A stretch of DNA of 64,000 nt from Laccaria trichodermophora (taxonomy: Eukaryota > Basidiomycota > Agaricomycetes > Agaricales > Hydnangiaceae). Location: contig JACTVC010000004.1 in the NCBI GenBank assembly GCA_018417955.1, positions 1,178,001 to 1,242,000 of the forward strand, read 5' to 3'. The notes below the pieces were generated by a model. It had not been told where the DNA came from. It worked only from the letters and a program-made list of their open reading frames with translations, and made no database searches. This document shows, piece after piece, positions 55,850 to 64,000 of the stretch. The position numbers were made by a program, and so were the translations under genes. Each line of letters starts with the position of its first letter. The first letter of the stretch is position 1.

Positions 55850-56740
55850 GCGGTCCGACGGCCCGCGGAGTTTAAAGTCGGAGGCAAAAAAAGCGAAGAA
55901 AACACAAGCACACGACCTCTCTAGTACATCTGGTGCAGTTTGATGGGTAGGGGTAGGCTCGCGTGACATTAGTCACCATCTGTAACAATTAAGTAACCTA
56001 GATAGTCAATCGCCTCGCGTACCCCACAATTGCCATGGACAAGATTTTCAACGGCAACACCTTCGATGACGAAAATGAACCCTTTTACGACGACAATTGT
56101 CATTCTGAACGAGATCCTGCAGCTGATGAGGCCGATAATGCTGCAGAGGAACTGTCTGATGACGAGGAGCAGCAAACACAACCTCCGGTTGCTGTTCTAA
56201 ATACACGATTTTTGAAACAAGGATTAGAGGGAGAGAATGTAGCTGAAATCATCTGGGAAGTCCTCGATTTCATGAGCTCAAAACACATTAATTTGCCACT
56301 GTTTCTCGATGCACTGAGCTGGGGTAATCCTGGGTGCCATTCAGACGCCAAAATTCAGTACGCGCGGACGTCGTTGATGGTCAGTGATGAACTTCCTGGC
56401 ATTTTGGAATGATGGTACCACCCCCCTCAAGGCTCAAGAAAGGGGAAGGGGAAGAGACCGGCTGGTGCCCAGCAAGTACTACGCAACTTTGCGAGAAAAT
56501 GTGTTGTCGACTGCATAGACAGGGAGATTAAAACATCTGCACCATTATTCCTTTCACCACCCGAATGAAACTCTCACAAGCATTGACTTTCAATCTTTGA
56601 AGGAGGTAAAGGCATATGTCACACTGTCACTCGAGCCTACCCCTACCCATCAAAGTGCACCAGACGTTATAGGGCAGGATGTTGCGCGTGAATTTTATCT
56701 TTTTTTTTGCCTCCGACTTTAGAGTCCGCTGATGGGATCT
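55850..56740. mobile_element. DNA element with about 110-bp inverted repeats around a DUF6589-like fragment
   Basis: Left arm 55862-55976 and right arm 56612-56731 are inverted copies. Both contain AAAGTCGGAGGCAAAAAAA, TCTGGTGCA.TTTGATGGG and TAGGGGTAGGCTCG. The DUF6589-like fragment lies between them. The exact termini and target duplication are not clear. Confidence 0.65.
56035..56640 (+). pseudogene. DUF6589-like protein, truncated and frameshifted
   Basis: A 125-codon opening frame has an acidic start (ENEPFYDDN ... EEQQTQ) then INLPLFLDALSWGNPGCHSD, KIQYARTSLM and SDELPGILE. That is the N-terminal signature of a large transposon-associated agaric protein family (DUF6589). A TGA follows at 56410; the homology seems to go on in other frames (WYHPPLKAQERGRGR) and then runs into the right inverted repeat. 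Relatives are many hundreds of residues long, so this is a remnant. Confidence 0.6.
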
Positions 56741-57930
56741 TATCTCCCCTCCTGCAAAGCGCTTCATCCTGCCCTATAACGTCGGGAACGAGACTAACTA
56801 TATGGCAGAATTTTGATTTTTGACGCACGCATTCCATCCATGAGATTTCAATTTCCGCTAATGGGATCTGCCGAATCTTATTTCTCTTGCTCAATATTTC
56901 AACTATCAAGTAAATATTGTTTTTAGGAAGGCTAAACTTGCAGCTGAGCCTCCGAGTCTGAGCTAATAAATAATATTTGGACAGCGATTGGCCTGCAAGC
57001 TGCAAGTCTTATAGCATGAGAGTTGCGACATGACGGAGAAGCGAGGCAGACTCGATCATATGAATTTAAGTATCACTTTTGGTAAGTAATAATTTTCAAA
57101 GCTTTGCTCAGCGACAAAGCAACGACTTCGGCATAAAATACTCAAAACAAGTCAATGAATATTTCTTCAGTAGTCGTTGCTCAAGGTGGATGCTATGAAT
57201 GGCAGACAGTCCATATAAAACATAAAAATCCAGAAAACACTTGAGAAAACAATAATCTCTTAGTAGGCCACCGAGGGACAGATCTTGGGACAGATAGACT
57301 TAGGTTGGACTTAGGTTACTAAGTATCATTGTTAAACCCCCTAAAATGGAGAAATCATAAGTATTCTGGTACTGTTCTGTGCTGGATATACCAGGTCCTC
57401 AACCATGCGAGCTTCGCCAAATTTTTTGATCTCCACATCAGGAAAACTACAAATTACTTATGGGGCTTAGGTAGCTTGAAATGACTCGAGAACTGACTTG
57501 AATCACTTCGGCACTTTGATGTATAGCCACATTTTCATTTGAAAATATAAGTGATTCAAGTTGGATTCAAGCCAAACATCAAGTCAGCCAAGTTCATAAG
57601 TTGTAAGTGCGAGAACGCGTCAATCTGCTTGAATTAGTATAGTAGGTTATGCACAATTCACACAATCAAGGAAGTTGTGCACAGCTCATTTGTGTTTACC
57701 ATACATAATTGTGTTCCACCCCCACCTAATGAAGATATGTAAGCGTGAATAAAATTGGGCAACATGGCAGTGCATGACGTCTTTGCGCCCTCAGGGCCTT
57801 AAATTTGGGACTTGTTGCAGTGTATGACATCATACACGCCCAGCAAGTTACTGAAACGATGATTCAAACTTTATAGTCTGAAGTTTGGTTTTATTTATCC
57901 GTGTAATATTTCTTCGCAGCAGTCATATCG
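56741..57930. other. AT-rich intergenic stretch with a 12-bp inverted repeat
   Basis: CTTGAATCACTT at 57497-57508 and AAGTGATTCAAG at 57549-57560 are a perfect inverted pair around a 40-base loop. No gene is supported. Confidence 0.4.
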
Positions 57931-58682
57931 ATGCACCAGCCGACCTCGAGTGCATGCCCCTCCCTCCGTGATACTACTCAGAGTTTGAACATTTCACCAC
58001 CGGCCCCTTCCAAACGAGGCAGATCGTCCAAAAAGCTGACATTGCGAGCCACGACAAAGGCGATCCATGTGGCTGAGAAACAAGCTGAGGTCTTCCTAAG
58101 TCCACAGCGCAAGCGTGCGGCTCGGAAGAGTGCTCTGAAGGCTTCCTTGAAGACAACCTCATGAGTATACTACACTATAGTGCCTGTTCATTATCTGATC
58201 CTCTCTTGTTGTCCAGTGACTTTTGCGCAAACAGCATCCTTGACTCTCAAATTAATTCCCAACAGTGGTGCGACCTCATACAGGATGGGGTATCCCAAGC
58301 TATCCCATCCAACCCAGCCATTGAAGTTGAAGCCGAAGAAACCATCAAAGCCAATGAAACCGACAACATGTGCGCCAACTGTGCCTACCTACGTGCTGAG
58401 CTTGAGTGCTTGCATGCGGCTCATCAGGAGACATGCAACGATCTACGCGATGAGCTCGAGAGCTCGCATGTGGCTCATCAGGCTGAGCTCGAGCACTCGC
58501 ATGCAGCTCATCGGGAGTCATGCAACGATGGCATCAAGCTTGCTCGAGACTATGACAGCCTGGTGGTGGAGGCAAAGTTCTTAAGGGAGTCTATGATTTT
58601 TGCTGGGGCCAAGATGACAGAGATGGCAGGGGGCATGTCTGGGACACTTAGCGCACTGCTTCAGGTTAATACAGATTTCTAG
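57931..58682 (+). CDS. Coiled-coil accessory protein next to Plavaka transposase
   Basis: Two abutting frames are open. The first (57931-58164) gives a basic Ser/Pro-rich 77-residue piece (SKRGRSSKKLTLRA ... RKRAARKSALKASLKTTS). The second (58161-58682, overlapping its stop by ATGA) gives an acidic piece with a coiled coil made of a repeated unit (ELECLHAAHQE, ELESSHVAHQA, ELEHSHAAHRE). A GT...AG span (58166-58217) follows the first stop but does not remove it. It is either one gene with an unrecognised splice or two. The gene converges with the Plavaka transposase; such basic-then-coiled-coil proteins often accompany these elements. No enzymatic motif is seen. Confidence 0.5.
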
Positions 58683-58759
58683 TAATTAGCAGCTCAAATT
58701 CATCTTGCTTCCTGTTCCATTTATGAGATGATCATTTCATGTAACTAACCACAGTTAAA

Positions 58760-61700
58760 TTAAAATGCGATTTCATGAGAATGATGGTCTGCAAATTTAT
58801 TTACATAGTATGCAGCGTAGTAATCTAAAGAGTTGGAAAAATTGATATGACGAGGAACAAACTCCTCTCTGTAAACAGGAATGAGATGAGCCCCACGGAG
58901 GATGCTGTCAACATGAATGATGCCCATACTTTGTGTTCCATCTTCCTCCCAGTCACGCTCAACCATCCACATCCCTGTCTCCTTGCATGGTTCCTCGCCC
59001 ACAAGCGAAAACCACTGGACGAGTGCACATGGATAAAGAACATGGTTGAACTTGAAGGAGAAGAACAGAATGGCGCGAGCTGCGTGGAGCCCAAGCATCC
59101 CTTTGACGTTGGGATCGTTTGTTGCGAAAAGGCAGTCGTGACGTGGCCCTTCACCTCGCCAGGAGGGTGTGGCTTGTATCCGTTCACGATGCATACTGCC
59201 GACACCAGCTGGATCACTAGGTGCGAAGAATTCGGCAACAGCAGAGTGGAAGACCTTGATGCGGCTGTCGAATGTAGGAAGTAGATTAAGCGGCTGTTCT
59301 GAGCCAGGGATGGGATTATCAGGATAGAGTTGGTCAAAAAGAAAGGTTTGGATAAGGTGTTGGAAAGTTGGTGACTGCGGAAGGCCGAGATGCTGTGATA
59401 TTTCATGAGCCCGACTGGGATAACCGCAGGCTAAGGCAGATAGATTATTCAGTATGAAATTGATAACAGAATGGAAAGGAGCGTACCTGGGGTGCGAGCA
59501 AGAAAAACCTCTGCCATTACTCGTGGTCCAGCAACCACATCATCCTCGTCACCATTTTCATCTTCGACAGCCTCCAACACCACGCCGAGCCCGACAACAT
59601 TCCATGAGCGATGAAGTCAACCTTGGAGGCGGCGAGTTTGTCAAGGCGTTGATTGGTAAGGAGCATCTGTCTGAGTGCCTTGTAATGACTGGAGCGCCGC
59701 CATGGTTCTTTGACGGCCTTGATGTGTTTGGATTCCGTGATCGATGAGCAGAGACCATTTGGAGATCCGAAGAGCTGAATGACTGTCTTGTAGTGAATGA
59801 GCGAGTGCTGGCATGGCAGCAACAAGCCTTCTGGACGAACCCCTACCTTCTCAAAGATCTGGTGATGTTCATGGAATCGTGCTAGAGCTTCGTCGATGTC
59901 GTGCAGGGTGGTCTCTGTATGAACGGATCGGCGGACGAGATAACAAAAGTCCAGGAAGGTGGCAAGAGCCTGCACCATTTGTGGTGGAACATGCCCAACA
60001 ATGGCTGGCAGGTAAACCTATGCATGAAAAGCTGTGTTAAACAGGGGGTCACCTGAGACAAGATGAAACATACCTTCATAAGGGCTTTTGAATCATCGCC
60101 TGTCCATTGCTTGAAGCCTCGCCCTTTGGGAAAACGACGAAGGCCAGGAAATGAAGGAACGGCTGCAATCCTGCAAGAAATATTAACAAGTATCAAATGT
60201 ATTAAGCAAATTAACATACCGACGATCAATATCAGCCATTATTGCTGCCGCTCCTGACTTTCCATGGACAATGACCAGATATTCACTGACCCATGTAATG
60301 AGATGGTCTTTGAATGTCCCTTTGATGACCTGATGAAGGAGGTCCAATGTGAGGAGTTCATGGATGTCGGCTCTTGGAAAGTCAGCAGTGAACAGCTAGT
60401 AGTAAATGTTGGTTAAAGGTGGTTCAAACTGAGGGATCTTGAGTACACACCGTAACATCTCCGACATAGCCATAATCAGACCAAAGTGTCTTCGAGGATA
60501 GGAGATCACACAAGGCATCTCGATGTTCATTGGATCGCAGCCCCGCCTTTCCATCGAGATCTTGTGGTAGAGCAGTACATCTATGTCAGAGTCTTATCAG
60601 TTAAGTCGGCGCAATGAGTCATAAAGTAAGAATTACGGTGGACACCAGTCTTGGACAACACAGGCAAGAAGAACTTGTTCTGGATAATCAGCTATGTAGG
60701 GTCCGATAGAGTATATTGCACGGCGGTAATGCCCATCGGGACAAAGCACAATCTCAGGCTTTGACATTCCTGGTTTGAGCGGCTGGAGGATGGCAGCGAG
60801 AGATGAATGGAAAAGTTGACGACGAAATTTTCGAAAGCCATTGTTGTCTGCATATTCATGGTCGGCTATCAGAGAAAGAAATTCAAGTTAACAAAGCTAC
60901 TTCAATGATACAATGCTAATTCGATAGTATGAAAGGGTTTCAAAGCCTAGACTTACTTTTGGGTATAGCAAGAAAACCAATCACCGTGAGGGCATTTTTG
61001 TGTGTGCGGCGAACACTGTTGTGAACATTTTTGTTAGAGGCAGAAAGAGGGTAGTATTCTGTTTGCCCCGTTGCGACGGACACCGTGGTTTTATCGCTTC
61101 CAAGGATGACAGGAACGAGCATGGCTCCATGCGTCTCTGGGTCCTCAGCTATAATATCCTAATCGAACAGATGTCAACATGTCAGTGTCAATAAAATGAT
61201 TGGCTGATAACGTACTGCTTGTTTCCATGCCCAATTAGCTGACATGAGGTCTGACCAACGCCTCTTTCCATTTGCATCTGTCTCTTGGAAAGGCGCATAG
61301 TGAATTCCGCCGTCGAAATCCGTATTCACAAGCTGTTGGTGGAGTACAGTATGGGGATCGCGATGCCAGACTTCATATTTGGCGAGCATCCAGGGAGGCA
61401 CTTCTTTGCCTTCTTCCAGTCGTGGACCTGAGTATGTCACAGAGAAAGAACTCCATGGAGCATCACCGACAGCTGTCGAATCGATTGTGTGGTAGAGGTC
61501 TTTATGGTCTGCAAAGGGAGGATCCTCCGACTTCGCAGCCCAGATGTCGAGGAGTTTGTCGATTTGGGATCCAGGCATCTGGTTTTTGGTGAAGAGAAAG
61601 TTGGCGAGTTTGAAATCGGTGCGATCCTTGTACAGTGAGTAGTTGGTTGTGTCAGTAGGGTGCTTGACAGGCAGAGTGCCTGGTGGCAGGTCGACACCAT

Positions 61701-62035
61701 CCTTATTACATGGCGTCCCTGGATCAATTGTGTTAATATTATGATGAGTTCCAAGCAAAAATATTTGACATACCATCTAAGATTGGATGTTTGATGATCT
61801 TGGCTTCATGTTGTGGACCATCTTCATCAAGATCACCAATGTTGGGTGTGTCTGCATTGAAGTCATTGATTGGCGGTGGTAGGTCTGGGTCCAGTGGGGG
61901 AGCAGGTGCGAATTTGTGGTGGTTAGACTGGATATGCTGAGTGAGACCTGATCGATTGTGAAACCCATGGTTGCAAACCACCCCTGTGGGTGCCTTTGTG
62001 ATGCAGATGAATCGTAAGGGGCAGTGGGAAGCCAT
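58760..62035 (-). CDS. Plavaka-type transposase, multi-exon
   Basis: Starting at MASHCPLRFICIT (62035), the N-terminus has a degenerate C2H2-like finger (CNHGFHNRSGLTQHIQSNHH). It is followed by the family-typical KYEVWHRDPHTV and GKRRWSDLMSANWAW, then SVATGQTEYYPL, NVHNSVRRTHKNALTVIGFL, ADHEYADNNGFRKFRRQLFH, GPYIADYPEQVLLACVVQDW, FTADFPRADIHELLTLDLLH, RIAAVPSFPGLRRFPKGRGF, SPNGLCSSITESKHIKAVKE and, at the C-terminus, RHINFSNSLDYYAAYYVNKF. Exons I can place roughly: 62035-61785, 61730-61220, 61160-60960, 60860-60600, 60560-60410, 60390-60220, 60170-60075, 60015-59500 and 59440-58760. Motif order is complete and I found no stop inside these blocks, so it may be functional. Flanking accessory genes are the coiled-coil gene and the divergent gene at 62220. 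Confidence 0.85.
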
Positions 62036-62219
62036 AATTGGTAGGACAGATACACTTTGGAGGACTTGTAGGAAATTATTCTGTGCAGTGTGAGAACATA
62101 ACACGTTTTTCATTGATGAACTGTACAGTAGCAGACCCTAAAAAGAAACAGAGAGAGTAAAGAGACCACTCGAATTTAGGTCATGGTCAAAAAAATACAC
62201 AAAGTCCACTCAGCGCTCA

Positions 62220-64000
62220 ATGGTTCAGACCAAAAGGAAGGGTGCACCGGCGCCTATTGCAGTGAGTTCTGATTCACAAACCTTGATCTTGACATTGATG
62301 ATGTTTAGATGGCAGGTGATGCACCCACGCCTGTTGTTCCACCAAAAAAAAAGATGCCTAAGGGTTGGGTTGAGGTAGAGGTGAATAAAACCGATTTACT
62401 TACCTGAGGATTTATCGCCAAACTGATTTGTTTGCTAGCCAGAGGAATTCGACAAATTGGTCATAGATCCTCGGCTACGCGATCCAGGGCATGAAGACCT
62501 TCCCTGTACTCGGCCAGGGAATGCAAACAAACAGCCTGGGATGGTTGATGTCAGTCCGACTAGACCTCGGAAAAGTTCTGCCGAAGTTGGCAAAGATAAG
62601 TCAGATCGCACTGAACAATCTAGAAAGGATCACAAGGAGCTTCAGAAAAAGCAGAAGGCTGTTGCAGGTCTTGAAGATGCGATGGTCGTCAAAGAAGCTG
62701 CTAGACAGGCCAGTGCCGCCAAACCAGTCCGTGGGCCTGTTAGTGCCAAAGTACCTCGCCCGGTTGCTCAAACTCAGAAGGACAAAGACGGTGCGAGTAC
62801 TTAGAGTGACACTGTACCCACAACTCACTTACGTTGACAGAACCGGATTCAGAAGTTGGTGTTGGATCTGATGAAGATGTGGAAATCAATGACGATTTGC
62901 AAGAGGTTTGTGGAATTTGGTTGTATGATGATAACACTTACTGGTTTCTGGGAAGCACGGCAATAGTGAAGATTACAATGGTGTCGCAAGTTCACCCCCC
63001 AAGGCAAAGAAACCAGACAAGCCTAAGAAGAAGCGAGGAGATCAATGTGCATTGATTGAACAGAGTCGGCTCACTGAGAACAAGATGGGGGACTTGTTTG
63101 CGTTAGCTTTGGACACAAGCAAGTGTAAACTTGTCAACGAGGAACAGCCTGCAAATCAGTTCATGTTTCATTGTCTCACATCTCCCATCTTCTTCATATC
63201 TATCTATACAGGCCAGCCTCGAAGAAGATCAAGTCTGCCCTCCCTTCTGGTCTCCTGCCTGCTGCCTCTGCTAGCCGAGTCAACCTTTCCCATATCTCCA
63301 AACCCAGTAACACACCAAAAACTCCCAGCATGAAGAATCCCATTGCCGTCCAGGACCCTGATTTCTCATCGCGATATGGTGGAATATTCAATAGCGAACT
63401 AGCAGACGCAGCTCTGCCGGCAGTCATGGAAAAGGCTTGGGGGAAAAGACAAGTAAGTCAGATATTCTTCTTGCGAGTAGATTCTAACATTTTCTCAGAA
63501 CATTGCCCAGATAAATCATAATGCACCAGCTATGAAAATTGAGGTGATGGAGGCCACCATGGGAGGACACCCTCGCACTAACGGGAAGAAGGAAGTATAC
63601 AACCAAGGGCACCTTCCAGATGGCACCCTCCTGGCATGGAAGACCCACGTCATACCCGCGTGGCGAGACTTTGCCGGCACTCAAGAAAACCCATGGCATA
63701 CAACCATGCCAGCGTTGTGCGAGGATTTGAAGGAGATATGGGACATTGTGTATCCCACTCGAGCTCATCAGGTCATCGACATGGAGGGCCCAATCTTCAC
63801 TGTGGTACGTCTTTATCTTCTGTTTGCAGACATCATGTATCGATGAACTAATTGAATGAGTGTTATCTAGGCAATCCAGCATTGGTACGAGTGGTGTTCC
63901 AACATTGCCCATGCCGTTCTTTTTTTTGTCAATGCGCATATGGAGAACTTTTCAGACGATATCGACGCCCGTGCCGCCCACGCCAAATGGATGAAAGGGG
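62220..64000 (+). CDS. Plavaka-associated accessory protein, partial (runs off the window)
   Basis: The start MVQTKRKGAPAPIA is followed by a short intron, then MAGDAPTPVVPPKKKMPKGW and PEEFDKLVIDPRLRD. A charged helical segment (SDRTEQSRKDHKELQKKQKA) leads to a Ser/Lys-rich part. After several introns comes a more conserved region: QINHNAPAMKIEVMEATMGG, LPALCEDLKEIWDIVYP-like text near 63715 and HWYEWCSNIAHAVLFFV at the end. Divergent from the transposase by 185 bp, it recalls the second gene often found beside Plavaka transposases, whose product ends in an (I/V)W..V(F/Y)P ... W(R/C) region. The role is unknown; exon joins are approximate, and the 3' end lies outside the window. Confidence 0.55.

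Overview
The window looks like accessory, transposon-rich chromosome of a mushroom-forming basidiomycete (Agaricomycetes). The evidence is dense short GT-AG introns (about 46-70 nt), KDZ- and Plavaka-type DNA transposases, a Ty3/gypsy polyprotein of agaric type, an F-box/LRR-like protein, a NACHT NLR and a GPI-tail protein family that I know mainly from this class. I could not run any search; family names come from motifs read by eye, and exon boundaries come from splice sites whose phases I checked arithmetically.

Layout. 0.7-11.0 kb: a KDZ transposase gene (11 exons, 650 aa, frame intact) preceded by four agaric-type accessory genes: a 744-aa HMG-box-like protein, a protein with a viroplasmin/RNase H1-N-like domain, and two short unknowns. 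11-15 kb: tandem duplications, a decayed ORF and a secreted protein gene. 15.5-19.8 kb: a NACHT NLR gene on the minus strand. 20-24 kb: decayed gene copies, part of them inverted. 25.8-30.04 kb: nested non-autonomous LTR elements that also carry a hAT-type and a Tc1/mariner-type miniature element. 30.4-43 kb: a largely host-gene segment with an F-box protein, a RUS/DUF647 protein divergent from a threonine (isoaspartyl/taspase-type) peptidase, a small membrane protein, an aldo/keto reductase and a GPI-tail protein. 44.34-53.96 kb: a young, complete Ty3/gypsy element with indistinguishable LTRs and a 5-bp target duplication, 142 bp upstream of a PC-esterase-type gene. 55.8-56.7 kb: a long-TIR element carrying a DUF6589-like fragment. 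57.9-64 kb: a Plavaka transposase with accessory genes, the last running off the window.

The most remarkable signal is the 3' part of the NLR gene (15507-17984, minus strand). The large NACHT exon ends at a splice donor and is followed by 35 consecutive acceptor-NNN-donor units. In each unit exactly three bases lie between a 3' splice site (AG) and the next 5' splice site (GT), with intron-sized spacers of mostly 45-67 nt. Read in phase 0 from the NACHT exon, the 35 triplets contain no stop codon and lead into a terminal 9-codon exon that ends in TAA. In the most homogeneous stretch the intron-like spacers are nearly identical from unit to unit while the triplets differ. This looks like a one-codon-per-exon array encoding a variable NLR tail. 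The open reading alone is weak evidence (35 random codons stay open with probability about 0.19). The exact 3-nt spacing, shared phase, intact splice sites and variability confined to the triplet are the stronger evidence. Transcripts are needed to show whether the array is spliced this way.
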